DNA from: Streptomyces globosus
GTDB lineage: Bacteria > Actinomycetota > Actinomycetes > Streptomycetales > Streptomycetaceae
Reading direction: 5' to 3'
DNA length: 64,000 nt
Assembly (NCBI RefSeq): GCF_003325375.1
Contig: NZ_CP030862.1
Coordinates: 4,095,501-4,159,500, forward strand
Part shown: positions 7,766 through 16,171 of the stretch, piece by piece
Numbering within the stretch: position 1 is the first letter of the stretch
How the letters are laid out: each line of letters starts with the position of its first letter
Translations under genes and position numbers: made by a program
Notes under the pieces: model-generated
The model's database searches: none
What the model saw: only the letters and a program-made list of their open reading frames with translations
What the model was told of the DNA's origin: nothing

Positions 7766-9406
7766 TCAGCCCCCTGCGCCCTCCGTCCGCGCCCGCTCCA
7801 GGACCGCCTCGACGTCCACCCCCGTGGGCAGCGTCCCGTAAGCCCCTCCGTGCTCGCCGCCCAGTCGGGAGGCGCAGAACGCGTCGGCCACGGCCCCGGG
7901 GGCGTGGCGCTGGAGGAGCGCGGCCTGGAAGACGAGGGCCATGGTCTCGGCGAGCTGCCGGGCCCGGTACTCCGCCTCGGCCGGGTCGGCGAGCTGCTTG
8001 TGCAGTCCGGCGACGGCCGCGTCCAGGTGCCGGTCGGCGCCGGCCGCGAGCCCGACCTCGGCGAAGAAGGCCTCGACGGTCTCCGGCTGCCGGGACATCG
8101 CCCGCAGCGAGTCCAGCGCCGCGACGTTCCCCGAGCCCTCCCAGATGGAGGACAGCGGCGCCTCACGGTAGAGGCGCGGCATGCCGGAGTCCTCGATGTA
8201 GCCGTTCCCGCCCAGGCACTCCAGCGCCTCCGCGGCGTGCCCGGGTGCCCGCTTGCACACCCAGTACTTGGTGACGGCCAGGGCGATCCGGCGCAGTACC
8301 GCCTCGTCGGAGTCCCCGCCGGCCACCCGGTCCGTGGCGCCGGCCAGCCGCAGCGCGGCCGCGGTGGCGGCCTCCGATTCGAGTGCCAGGTCGGCGAGGA
8401 CGTTGCGCATCAGCGGCTGGTCGACGAGCGCCCTGCCGAAGGCCCGCCGGTGCGTGGCGTGGTGGACGGCCCTGATGGTGCCGAGGCGCATGCCCGATGC
8501 GCCGCCGAGGACGCAGTCGAGCTGGGTCGTGTTGACCATCTCGATGATGGTGGCGACCCCGCGCCCCTCCTCCCCCACCAGCCACCCGGACGCGTCCTCG
8601 TACTCGATCTCCGCGGACGCGTTGGACCGGTTGCCCAGCTTGTCCTTGAGCCGCTGGAGCGCGATCCGGTTGCGGCTGCCGTCGGGCAGCACGCGCGGCA
8701 GCAGGAAGCAGGACAGTCCGCCCGGGGCCTGCGCCAGCGTCAGGAACACGTCCGACATGGGCGCGGACGTGAACCACTTGTGCCCGGTGAGCCGGTACAT
8801 GCCGTCTCCGGCCGGGACGGCCGTCGTGGTGTTGGCGCGCACGTCGGAGCCGCCCTGCTTCTCCGTCATCGACATCCCGGCGATCAGCCCGGCCTTGGTG
8901 TCGGGCCGGCGCAGTCCGAAGTCGTACGTCCGGGAGCCGAGCAGCGGCTCCAGCCAGGAGGCGAGCGCGGGCGTCGTGCGCAGCGCCGGGACGGCGGCGT
9001 ACGTCATCGACACGGGACAGGTGTGCCCGGCCTCGACCTGGCTCCAGACGATGAACTTGGCGGCGCGTGCGACGTGCGCGCCGGGGCGGTCCTCGGTCCA
9101 GGGTGCGGCGTGCAGTCCGTGGGCGACGGCGGTGCGCATCAGCTCGTGCCAGTGCGGGTGGAACTCGACCTCGTCGATGCGGTGGCCGTAGCGGTCGTGG
9201 GTGCGCAGCACGGGCGGGTTCTCGTTGGCCAGGCGCCCCCATTCGGCGGCCTGTTCGGAGCCGGCGAGCACGCCGAGCCGGTGGATCTCGGGCAGGGCCC
9301 AGTCCGCGCCCTCGCGGTCGACGGCCTCCAGCAGGGCCGGGTCGGCGGCGGCGTCGTAGCCGTGGTGCGGCGGGACCTGGTTGGTGACCTCATGCGTCCG
9401 GGGCAT
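7766..9406 (-). CDS. AidB-like acyl-CoA dehydrogenase
   Basis: This 546-residue flavoprotein has the acyl-CoA dehydrogenase core. It shows the FAD-contact stretch AGMSMTEKQGGSDVRANTT, the DKLGNRSNASAEIEYEDA region and the C-terminal helical domain with ECLGGNGYIEDSGMPRLYREA. The long N-terminus and the QGGSDVRAN and GGNGY signatures place it with the AidB / isovaleryl-CoA dehydrogenase branch. AidB is linked to protection from DNA alkylation, while relatives act in branched-chain acyl-CoA oxidation. The ATG at 9406 has a GGAGG site five bases upstream and overlaps the end of the tetR gene by 17 bases, so the two are translationally linked. An upstream in-frame ATG at 9424 is possible. Control by the adjacent TetR protein is likely. 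Confidence 0.88.
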   Translation of the reverse strand: MPRTHEVTNQVPPHHGYDAAADPALLEAVDREGADWALPEIHRLGVLAGSEQAAEWGRLANENPPVLRTHDRYGHRIDEVEFHPHWHELMRTAVAHGLHAAPWTEDRPGAHVARAAKFIVWSQVEAGHTCPVSMTYAAVPALRTTPALASWLEPLLGSRTYDFGLRRPDTKAGLIAGMSMTEKQGGSDVRANTTTAVPAGDGMYRLTGHKWFTSAPMSDVFLTLAQAPGGLSCFLLPRVLPDGSRNRIALQRLKDKLGNRSNASAEIEYEDASGWLVGEEGRGVATIIEMVNTTQLDCVLGGASGMRLGTIRAVHHATHRRAFGRALVDQPLMRNVLADLALESEAATAAALRLAGATDRVAGGDSDEAVLRRIALAVTKYWVCKRAPGHAAEALECLGGNGYIEDSGMPRLYREAPLSSIWEGSGNVAALDSLRAMSRQPETVEAFFAEVGLAAGADRHLDAAVAGLHKQLADPAEAEYRARQLAETMALVFQAALLQRHAPGAVADAFCASRLGGEHGGAYGTLPTGVDVEAVLERARTEGAGG

Positions 9407-10004
9407 CGTGTCCTCCAAGGGCACGCAGGGTGAAGGTGATCAGGGCGGGCACGACGTCGCCGGGGGCCGCGTCCCCGTCGGCGAGGGGCCCGACGAGCGC
9501 CTCGGCTGTCGCTCCGACAAGGGCGGCGGCGGTCAGGTCGGGGTCCTGCGGGGGGAGTTCGCCGCCCGCGACGCCTTCGGCGATGCGGGCGGCGAACACG
9601 TCGCGGAAGGCGCGGCGGAAGACCAGGCGCTCGGTCTCGACGGCCTGGTCGGCCGGCTCGGCGAGCAGGGCGAACGCCCGTCGCGGCGCCTGGAGCGCCC
9701 GGTCGGCGAAGGTCTCCGCGGCGGCGGCCACCCGCTGGGCCGCGGTGCCGGGGCGGTCCGCCGCCGCGGCGACGGCCTCGACCTCGCGGGCGACGAGGGT
9801 GCGGAACAGGGCGGCGGCGAGCTCGGACTTGCCGGAGAACACCTGGTAGACGCTGCCGGTGGAGATGCCCGCCTCGGCGGCGATGGCGGCGACGGAGCAG
9901 CCGGTGTACCCCTCCCGGGACAGCAGGCGGACGGCGGCTTCCAGGACGCGGTCGCGGCGGGCGTCGAGGCGGGCCTGCACGGCCGGGGGGCGGCGGTAGG
10001 GCAT
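9390..10004 (-). CDS. TetR family transcriptional regulator
   Basis: This 204-residue protein has an N-terminal helix-turn-helix at about residues 15-60, with ACxVAAIAAEAGISTGSVYQVFSGKSEL-type spacing around the recognition helix. An alanine-rich all-helical ligand domain follows. TetR proteins usually repress their own operon until a small ligand, here plausibly an acyl-CoA, releases them. The gene comes first in a two-gene operon with the acyl-CoA dehydrogenase and overlaps it by 17 bases. A near-perfect palindrome sits ten bases ahead of its ATG. Confidence 0.9.
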   Translation of the reverse strand: MPYRRPPAVQARLDARRDRVLEAAVRLLSREGYTGCSVAAIAAEAGISTGSVYQVFSGKSELAAALFRTLVAREVEAVAAAADRPGTAAQRVAAAAETFADRALQAPRRAFALLAEPADQAVETERLVFRRAFRDVFAARIAEGVAGGELPPQDPDLTAAALVGATAEALVGPLADGDAAPGDVVPALITFTLRALGGHDAPDA

Positions 10005-10013
10005 GCGAAGAAT

Positions 10014-10036
10014 TGAAGCACTGATTCACTGCTTCA
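10014..10036. promoter_or_regulatory. palindromic operator ahead of tetR
   Basis: A 23-base palindrome centred on 10025 has outer arms TGAAGCA and TGCTTCA and a TGA-A-TCA core; only the pair at positions 8 and 16 fails to match. It lies just upstream of the tetR start codon in unusually AT-rich DNA. This is the size and location expected for an autoregulatory TetR operator. Confidence 0.7.
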
Positions 10037-10100
10037 TGCCAGAGGTCTGCGCAACCCCGGGCCGGGGCGGCGGGCGGCAGGGCCGACCGCCGCCCACCGC

Positions 10101-12422
10101 TCACCCCGCGGCCTCCAGGGCCTCCGCCAGCCCCTCCGGCAGCCGCCCGCCGTGGATCACCCCGAGGCTCTGTGTGGCGCGCGTCAGGGCGACGTACAGG
10201 TCGCTGGGCGCGAAGTCGGCGGGCTCCACGACGACCACTGAGTCGAACTCCAGGCCCTTGGCCTGGCGCGGCTCCAGCAGCACGACCTTGCGGGTGAGGT
10301 CGGGCTCGGCTCCGGCCCGCACCCCGGGCACACGGTCCGCGATGGCCTCGTGCAGCCCCCGCGGGGCGATCACCGCGAGCCGGCCCTCGGCCGGCGTACC
10401 CCGCCGCACCGCCTCCCCGACCTGCTCGGCCAGGTCCGCAGGCCCGCCGCCCCCGGCCCCGCCGGCGGGCCGCAGCCAGGGCCGGCGCCCGGTGGACCGC
10501 ACCGACCGCGGCGGCTCGAAGCCGGGGTGGCGGGCCCGCAGCACGGCAGCGGCGACGTCCATGATCTCGGCCGGCGTACGGTAGTTGACGCCGAGCCGGA
10601 CCAGCTCCCACCGGTCGCCCACGTACGGCTTCAGCACCTGGGCCCACGAGCCGCAGCCGGCCTCCTCCGCGGTCTGGGCGGGGTCGCCGACGAGGGTCAT
10701 GGAGCGGGTCGGGCAGCGGCGCATCAGCAGCCGCCACGCCATCGCGGACAGCTCCTGCGCCTCGTCCACGATGACGTGCCCGAAGGCCCAGGTGCGGTCG
10801 GCGGCCGCCCGTTCGGCGGTGCTGCGGTGGTCGGCCTCCTCGTGCCGCTCGGCCATCCGTTCGGCGTCGATGATGTCGTGGGCGGCGAGGTACTCGTTCT
10901 CCATGTCCTCGAACTCGTACGACTCCGACCCGGCCGACAGGTCCAGCACGCCCTGCGCGTACTCGATCCGCTCCTGCCGTGCGCGTTCCTGCGCGGCACG
11001 CCGGGCGCTGTCGTCGACGCCGAGGAGTTCGGCGGCCTCGTCGAGGAGGGGGATGTCGGCGGGCGTCCAGTCGCCGGGGCCGGTCACGGGCCGCCGGATC
11101 AGTGCGGCCTCCTCCTGCGGCAGGTGGGCGGGATCGGCGAGGAAGTCGGCGACGAGAGCGTGCGGGGTGAGCGGCGGCCACAGGGCGTCGATCGCGGCGT
11201 GCACGTCCGCGCTGGTGGCGATCTCCTTGCCCAGCTGGGCGATGTCGTCGGCGCCGAGCAGGTTGGGGCCGCCGAACGGGTCCGCGCCGAGCCGGTCGGC
11301 GAGCTGGTCGGTCAGGGAGTCGATGACGGAGAACGCGAAGTAGGGGCGGGCCAGGTTGTGCGGCAGGCCCGTGGACCGTGCACGGTCGCGGGCCGCGTGG
11401 GCCATGGTCCGGTCGAGCAGCAGGGTGCCGTACCCGTCGTGGTCGATCTCCAGGGCCGGCTCGGGCACGAGGTCGTTGTCCTCGCCGCTTGCGGCGGGCA
11501 GCGCCTCGGGGAGGGTCTGGCGGTCGGCGACGACGCGGGCGAGGACGTCGGCCATCCCGGCGCGGCCCTTGATCTCGGCGGCGGCCGGGCTGTCGGTGCC
11601 GGCGGCCGTCACCCCGGGGAAGAGCTCGCCGATGGTGGCGAGGAGTACGCCGGTCTCGCCCAGGGCCGGGAGGACCTCGCCGATGTAGCCGAGGAAGGCG
11701 GGGTTCGGGCCGACGATCAGGACGCCGCGCCTGGCGAGCAGCTCGCGCCGGGCGTACAGCAGGTAGGCGGCGCGGTGCAGGGCGACGGCCGTCTTGCCGG
11801 TGCCGGGGCCGCCCTCGACGACCAGGACGCCCTGGTGGGGGGAGCGGATGATGCGGTCCTGCTCGGCCTGGATGGTCTCGACGATGTCGTGCATGCGGCC
11901 GGTGCGGGCCGCGTCGAGGGCGGCGAGCAGCACGGCGTCGGCGTCCGCGCCTTCGAGGCCGGTGCGCTCCGGGTCGGCGAGGTCCAGGATCTCGTCGTGG
12001 AGGGCGGTGACCTCGCGGTCGCGGGTGGTGATGTGCCGGCGGCGGCGCAGGCCCATCGGGTGGTGGCCGGTGGCGAGGTAGAAGGGGCGGGCGGCGTCGG
12101 CCCGCCAGTCCAGGACGAGGGGCGTGCGGTCGGCGTCGTCCTGCCTGATGCCGATACGGCCGATGTGGTGGTCGCGGCCGTCGGAGAACTCGAGCCGGCC
12201 GAAGCAGAGGCCGTTCTCCCCGGAGTTCAGGGCGGAAAGCAGCCCGGACTGCTCAGCGACCAGGACGTCGCGCTCCAGACGTGCCTGGAAACCGTTGCCC
12301 GCACCTTTGGCGAGGGCCTCACGCACGGCACGTTCGGCCTGCTCACGCAGGTCGTCGAGACGTGCGTAGAGCCCGTCGACGAATTGCTGCTCTTTACGGA
12401 ATTCCGTGGTTGACAATTCCAC
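10101..12422 (-). CDS. helR: HelD/HelR-type RNA polymerase-associated helicase
   Basis: This 773-residue superfamily 1 ATPase has Walker A GGPGTGKTAVAL (Lys210), a DEAQELS motif II, a GDPAQT motif III, a VNYRTPAEI motif IV and a VALTRATQSLG motif VI. The N-terminal 60 residues are a charged coiled coil (about 5-40). HelD proteins use this arm to reach into RNA polymerase and free stalled complexes. In actinomycetes the HelR branch displaces rifamycins and gives resistance. The length and lack of UvrD subdomains favour HelD/HelR. I could not recognise the rifamycin-associated element known upstream of helR. The start is GTG at 12422. The gene is monocistronic and diverges from a short transcribed module at 12410-12540. 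Confidence 0.85.
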   Translation of the reverse strand: MELSTTEFRKEQQFVDGLYARLDDLREQAERAVREALAKGAGNGFQARLERDVLVAEQSGLLSALNSGENGLCFGRLEFSDGRDHHIGRIGIRQDDADRTPLVLDWRADAARPFYLATGHHPMGLRRRRHITTRDREVTALHDEILDLADPERTGLEGADADAVLLAALDAARTGRMHDIVETIQAEQDRIIRSPHQGVLVVEGGPGTGKTAVALHRAAYLLYARRELLARRGVLIVGPNPAFLGYIGEVLPALGETGVLLATIGELFPGVTAAGTDSPAAAEIKGRAGMADVLARVVADRQTLPEALPAASGEDNDLVPEPALEIDHDGYGTLLLDRTMAHAARDRARSTGLPHNLARPYFAFSVIDSLTDQLADRLGADPFGGPNLLGADDIAQLGKEIATSADVHAAIDALWPPLTPHALVADFLADPAHLPQEEAALIRRPVTGPGDWTPADIPLLDEAAELLGVDDSARRAAQERARQERIEYAQGVLDLSAGSESYEFEDMENEYLAAHDIIDAERMAERHEEADHRSTAERAAADRTWAFGHVIVDEAQELSAMAWRLLMRRCPTRSMTLVGDPAQTAEEAGCGSWAQVLKPYVGDRWELVRLGVNYRTPAEIMDVAAAVLRARHPGFEPPRSVRSTGRRPWLRPAGGAGGGGPADLAEQVGEAVRRGTPAEGRLAVIAPRGLHEAIADRVPGVRAGAEPDLTRKVVLLEPRQAKGLEFDSVVVVEPADFAPSDLYVALTRATQSLGVIHGGRLPEGLAEALEAAG

Positions 12423-12439
12423 TCCCGACCCGATATAGT
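12410..12439 (+). promoter_or_regulatory. strong sigma70 promoter, divergent to helR
   Basis: A consensus -35 TTGACA (12410-12415) and a -10 TATAGT (12434-12439) are 18 bases apart on the plus strand, one of the clearest promoters in the window. The -35 lies inside the first codons of helR. Transcription should begin near 12446 and run away from helR. On the minus strand TATATT at 12492-12497 with TTGGCT at 12517-12522 (19-base spacer) may be the helR promoter. Confidence 0.7.
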
Positions 12440-12445
12440 GTCCTC

Positions 12446-12540
12446 GTAAGACTGCTTCGCGCTGCTCTCGAAAAACAGGCGCGAAGAATCCAATATATCG
12501 CTCCCCCTCCCTCGGAAGCCAAATCGCTCCGGGGTTTTTT
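12446..12540 (+). ncRNA. candidate small RNA or attenuated leader
   Basis: The promoter at 12410-12439 would start a transcript that meets an intrinsic terminator after about 95 bases. The interval is much richer in A and T than its surroundings. No ORF with a start codon and ribosome binding site is visible in it. It could be a stand-alone small RNA, or the leader of the small gene at 12654 with the hairpin acting as an attenuator. This is inferred from sequence elements only. Confidence 0.5.
12509..12540 (+). terminator. Rho-independent terminator with T-run
   Basis: Arms 12509-12519 and 12526-12534 (GCTCCGGGG on the right) pair with two single-base bulges around a six-base loop, followed at once by TTTTTT (12535-12540). 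A classical U-tract terminator is uncommon in Streptomyces, which makes the element stand out. Confidence 0.75.
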
Positions 12541-12653
12541 CGTTTCCCCCCCCAGACCGCCGCGGGTCACCCGTACGGACCACTCGTCGAGGCCTTCCGG
12601 GCGATGCCCTGCTGTGGTGGACGTAGGAGCAGTCCACCCGACGGGGAGGCCAC

Positions 12654-12845
12654 ATGTACGAGATGCACCTCGGCGAGGCGACCAGCGGGCCCGGCCCGGT
12701 CTGGCACGTCGTCGCCCACGACCGGTCCGCCACCCTCTGCGGCCGGCCCCTCGTCCCGGCGGGCGGCAGCGACACGGACCGCCACTGCCTGCCCTGCATG
12801 TCGGCCTTCCACGCCGTCATGACCGGGGAGGCACCGGGGGGCTGA
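12654..12845 (+). CDS. small Cys/His protein, probable zinc-binding
   Basis: This 63-residue protein starts at an ATG behind a GGGGAGG ribosome binding site. It has the pattern WHVVAHDRSATLCGRPL followed by RHCLPCMSAF, that is Cys29 and Cys45-x2-Cys48 with nearby histidines. Similar short CGRxL/HCxxCMxxF proteins are common in streptomycetes and probably bind one zinc ion. The function is unknown. It lies downstream of the promoter-terminator module at 12410-12540 and may be expressed by read-through of that hairpin. Confidence 0.75.
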   Translation: MYEMHLGEATSGPGPVWHVVAHDRSATLCGRPLVPAGGSDTDRHCLPCMSAFHAVMTGEAPGG

Positions 12846-12970
12846 CCCCGGCCCTGGACCGAACACGGGTTTGACCGGGCGGTGACGGGTGATACGCATG
12901 CACGTCCTCCGCTTCCGGGCGGACGGGAAGCCACCCGTCCGGGCCGGACGGGATGCCCGAGGGAGCCAGC

Positions 12971-13600
12971 ATGCCGGAAGACGACACCGCCACCCGCCGA
13001 CAGGACCAGGACGGAGCCGGAGCCGGGGCCCGCGATCGCGACCCCGGGCGCGCCTCGAACGCCGACGCCGGCCAGGCCTACGCCGGCGGCGAGCACCGCG
13101 GCAACGGACGCAACGAGAACCGCAACGAGCGGGCGGACCGCCAGTGGCAGGAACTGGTCCAGGAGATACGCGTCGTCCAGACCGGCGTGCAGATCCTCTT
13201 CGGCTTCCTCCTGACCGTCGCGTTCACCCCGCGCTTCCAGGAGCTGGACGACCCCGACCGGACGATCTACATCATCACCGTGGTCCTGGGCTCCCTCGCC
13301 ACCGGAGCGCTCATCGGCCCGGTGGCCTTCCACCGCATCGTCTCGGGCCGCAAGATCAAGCCGGAGGCGGTCACGTGGGCCTCCCGCCTCACCATGACAG
13401 GCATCGTCCTGCTGCTCGCGACCCTCGTGTCCGCGCTCTCCCTCATCCTGCGCGTCACCACCGACGACCACATCGTGCCCTGGCTGGTCGTCGGCGTCCT
13501 GGCCTGGTACCTGCTGTGCTGGTTCGCCCTGCCGATGTGGGTGCGCGGCCGCAAGACCAACGGCAAAGACGATCCGGGGGACGGCAAACGGCCCCGCTAG
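12971..13600 (+). CDS. DUF6328 family membrane protein
   Basis: This 209-residue protein has an N-terminal disordered, Asp/Arg/Gly-rich segment (1-65) and then four hydrophobic helices between about 85 and 195. The ELVQEIRVVQTGVQILFGFLL and AFTPRF stretches ahead of and in the first helix are typical of DUF6328. It should sit in the cytoplasmic membrane. The role is unknown. The ATG at 12971 is preferred over one at 12953 because a GAGGGAG site lies correctly spaced before it. The downstream neighbour is an ATP-grasp enzyme on the same strand. Confidence 0.82.
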   Translation: MPEDDTATRRQDQDGAGAGARDRDPGRASNADAGQAYAGGEHRGNGRNENRNERADRQWQELVQEIRVVQTGVQILFGFLLTVAFTPRFQELDDPDRTIYIITVVLGSLATGALIGPVAFHRIVSGRKIKPEAVTWASRLTMTGIVLLLATLVSALSLILRVTTDDHIVPWLVVGVLAWYLLCWFALPMWVRGRKTNGKDDPGDGKRPR

Positions 13601-13706
13601 CGGACGAAAACCGCATGAGCAGATGATCATCCCTGTGGCACAGTGGCCGGTCGTGCCACGGCCGCCCCGGCCGCGGCACCCGGACCCGACCGCGGAGGAC
13701 ACGCAC

Positions 13707-14594
13707 ATGACCGGCACGACCAGGGTGGCCGTCGCCACCTCGGCCCTGGGCCTGGCCCACGACTCGGACCTGCCCGTGCTGCTGGAGGCGCTGCGCGCCC
13801 GCGGCCTGGAGGCGGAGGCCGCGGACTGGAACGAGCCGGACCGCGACTGGTCGCGCTACTCCGCCGTGACCATCAGGTCGACGTGGGACTACGCCCTCCG
13901 GCGGCCCTCGTTCCTCGCCTGGGCGGAGGCCGTCGAGGCCGCCACCCTGCTGGACAACCCCGCCGACGTGGTCCGGTGGAACACGGACAAGCGCTACCTG
14001 CACGACCTCGCCGACCGCGGCGTCCCCGTCGTCCCCACCCGGTTCGCCGCCCCGGGCGAGGACGTGCCGCTGCCCGAGGAGGGGCACTTCGTCGTCAAGC
14101 CGTCCGTTTCGGCCGGTGCGCAGGACACCGCCCGCTACGCCCCGCACCAGCGCGGCCTCGCGGCCGCGCACGCCGCCGCCCTGCACGCCTCCGGGCGCAC
14201 CGTGATGGTGCAGCCCTACCTGTCGCGAATCGAGGAGGGCGAGCGGGCGCTGGTCTTCCTCGGCGGCGTGTTCAGCCACGCGATACGCAAGGGGCCGGTG
14301 CTCACCGAGACCGGCCTCGACAACACCCGCACCCCGCACCCCGGCCTGGCCCCGCACCAGCCCACGGCACCCGAACGGGAACTCGCCCGGGCGGCCCTGG
14401 CGGCCGTGCCCGCGGACCGCCCGCTGCTGTACGCGCGCGTCGACATCGCGACGGCGGACGACGGCCGGCCGGTCGTCATGGAGCTCGAACTCGTCGAGCC
14501 GGACCTCTTCCTGGGGCACTCCGCCGACGGCGCCGCCCGCCTGGCGGGCCTCATCCGCGACCGCGCCGCATCCGCGGCCCGGCCCCGCGCCTGA
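13707..14594 (+). CDS. ATP-grasp domain enzyme
   Basis: This 295-residue protein has ATP-grasp features: a substrate-domain opening (RVAVATS), the IRSTWDYALRRPSFL segment, a nucleotide-binding lysine in HFVVKPSVSAGAQDT, and metal-binding acids in YARVDIA and VVMELELVEPDLFL. The family joins an acid to an amine through an acyl phosphate. Close relatives include glutathione-synthetase-like proteins and the DcsG type that makes D-cycloserine. The substrate is not deducible here. The ATG at 13707 has GGAGGA seven bases upstream; the frame is open further upstream but without a better start. Confidence 0.85.
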   Translation: MTGTTRVAVATSALGLAHDSDLPVLLEALRARGLEAEAADWNEPDRDWSRYSAVTIRSTWDYALRRPSFLAWAEAVEAATLLDNPADVVRWNTDKRYLHDLADRGVPVVPTRFAAPGEDVPLPEEGHFVVKPSVSAGAQDTARYAPHQRGLAAAHAAALHASGRTVMVQPYLSRIEEGERALVFLGGVFSHAIRKGPVLTETGLDNTRTPHPGLAPHQPTAPERELARAALAAVPADRPLLYARVDIATADDGRPVVMELELVEPDLFLGHSADGAARLAGLIRDRAASAARPRA

Positions 14595-15103
14595 GCGGTG
14601 CAGTCAGCAGCTTCGGCCACCCGCACCACCGGTACGCCGTCGGACGGCGAGCTTGTGGAAACGTGTCCGGACCTGCTGGACGGGACCCGCAGGCTCCCGC
14701 CGGACGACGAGGGCCCGCATTTGCCACCCCGTCGTGCAGGGCCAGTCGGGCACCCCGCTCCACGGGGTGCTCCTGAAGGACTGCCGGCACGTCCCCTGGT
14801 GACCGCTCCGACAGGGCAGACCCGACAGGCGCGGCGCGGTCCCACGGGGCCGAGGCGGGACTTATAGCAGACCGGCCACCCTCGCAGGGAGTTTTTCGCG
14901 AGGTTCACCCGTTTGCCCCGGTCCGTCTCGGCCTCAACAAAAGTGCGGGTAAATTCGTTGATCGTGACGGATTCCGGGGACCACGGCTTACCCCTTCCCA
15001 AGCGCCTCGACACGGCGCGGACCAGCCGCTGCAGCGCCACGGCCCTGCGGCGCGCTCTCGTACGCCCCCGCCACCGCCCGGCACGGAGGGCGGCTCCCGC
15101 GCA
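14595..15103. other. 509-bp intergenic region without a supported gene
   Basis: Several frames are open but none has both a plausible start and family-like sequence. Visible elements are a hairpin with 6-base arms CCTCGC/GCGAGG at 14880-14885 and 14898-14903 around a T-rich loop, and a minus-strand TATAAG (14861-14866) that could be a -10 box. The stretch 14886-14970 is AT-rich for this genome. Confidence 0.5.
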
Positions 15104-15361
15104 TCAGGACGCGTTGAGCACGGAACCGCACACCGCGCACGCCGGGACCCGGGGCGCGCCGACGGCAGTTCCCTCGGCCCCCTCGCGCGGCGTGTGCACG
15201 GCATCCACGTGCAGGGACAGCACGTGTTCGAAGTGCTGTTGGCGCTGCAGTTCACGGCGGTCCGCGGGGTGCAGCCGGCCGACTCCTCCCGACGACCACG
15301 CGGTGAGGGCCGTACCGAGCACGGCGCACACCAGCACACTCCACAAGAACACGTCTGCCAC
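15104..15361 (-). CDS. small single-pass membrane protein
   Basis: This 85-residue protein has one N-terminal transmembrane helix (about residues 4-24, VFLWSVLVCAVLGTALTAW). A charged cytoplasmic segment follows (RLHPADRRELQRQQHFEHVL), and the C-terminus ends in CAVCGSVL, a CxxC pair. The GTG at 15361 is chosen because AGGAAGG lies eight bases upstream; the frame is open further. I do not recognise a named family, but the composition and spacing are those of a real gene. Confidence 0.6.
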   Translation of the reverse strand: MADVFLWSVLVCAVLGTALTAWSSGGVGRLHPADRRELQRQQHFEHVLSLHVDAVHTPREGAEGTAVGAPRVPACAVCGSVLNAS

Positions 15362-15841
15362 GACGGCTGCCTTCCTCGACTGACTCAGGGCGCTCCCGAG
15401 ACGATCCGGGAACACCTCGACATAACGCAGCGGCATATGCAGGGTTGCGCCCTGTCATCCGATTGCAGCCCCGCCCCCTCACCCCCGACCCCTCCGGCGA
15501 ACGCTGCGGCCTGCGCAGGAAGGCGCCGACGGCCCTCATGCAGGCAAGGGGCGCGCGCCGGCCGCCGCGCGCCGCGCGGGGTGGCGCATGCGCATCCTCG
15601 GTTGTTCCCGCCCCTTCGCACCATGGGCCACACGCGTCACTCGCGTGTCCCGGGGGGCGCGCCCGCGCCCGGCGCGGTATCGGCCGAACGTGCAGCACAG
15701 ACGGGGTGCGGGGCACCTGGCCGACCACCCCCCGACCCGTGCAGAACCGATAAGAAGACACGGGTCAACGCCCGCTGACACCGGCCGCCCTCACCTGGAT
15801 GGAGCACAACCCAGTCCGGCGGCCCGCGCGTTGGGTGGACT
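15362..15841. other. 480-bp intergenic region
   Basis: No gene is supported. The clearest element is a perfect inverted repeat, ACACGCG at 15630-15636 and CGCGTGT at 15642-15648, with a five-base spacer. It is suited to binding a dimeric regulator. The downstream gene starts at 15842. Confidence 0.45.
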
Positions 15842-16171
15842 ATGACAACAGCACAGCACCCCGCCATGTACCCGCGGAGCGTCGACAGCGACGGCGGCGA
15901 CGTGCGAACCGGCACCACGAGGGCGGGCTCGTGGACGTACGTTCCGACCCCGGCCTACGGGGACCCCGATGCGGGCCCGCTCCTGCGGCGCGGCGCCGAC
16001 GAGGTGGTCCTCCACTACGCGGCCCCCGCGCTGGAGGCCCTCCTGGACACGCTCCGCAGCGTCGAGATCGCGTGCACGCGGAGGTGGCAGGCCATGGCGC
16101 GGCCTGCCGTGCCGGCCACGGCGTTCGACGTGTCCGTCCGCGAGTACCCCGGGCAGAGCCACCGTGTTTGA
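15842..16171 (+). CDS. hypothetical protein coupled to DUF2637 gene
   Basis: This 109-residue protein starts at an ATG after a GGGTGG site. It contains a predicted helical segment (EVVLHYAAPALEALLDTLRSVEIACTRR is the core region, about 53-80) and no signal or membrane helix. I do not recognise a family. Its stop codon overlaps the GTG start of the next gene by eight bases, so the two are probably translated together. Confidence 0.6.
   Translation: MTTAQHPAMYPRSVDSDGGDVRTGTTRAGSWTYVPTPAYGDPDAGPLLRRGADEVVLHYAAPALEALLDTLRSVEIACTRRWQAMARPAVPATAFDVSVREYPGQSHRV

Noticed and set aside
12446..12540. Coding peptide within the short transcript (frame reading RLLRAALEKQARRIQYIAPP)
   Set aside because: The frame has no start codon with a ribosome binding site downstream of the promoter and runs through the terminator hairpin.
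12423..12653. Search for a rifamycin-associated element upstream of helR
   Set aside because: No inverted repeat resembling it was recognised; I may have missed a diverged copy.
14216..15040. Minus-strand frame with the readable segment ESVTINEFTRTF
   Set aside because: No convincing start or ribosome binding site, and the rest degenerates into Arg/Pro/Gly text overlapping the ATP-grasp gene.
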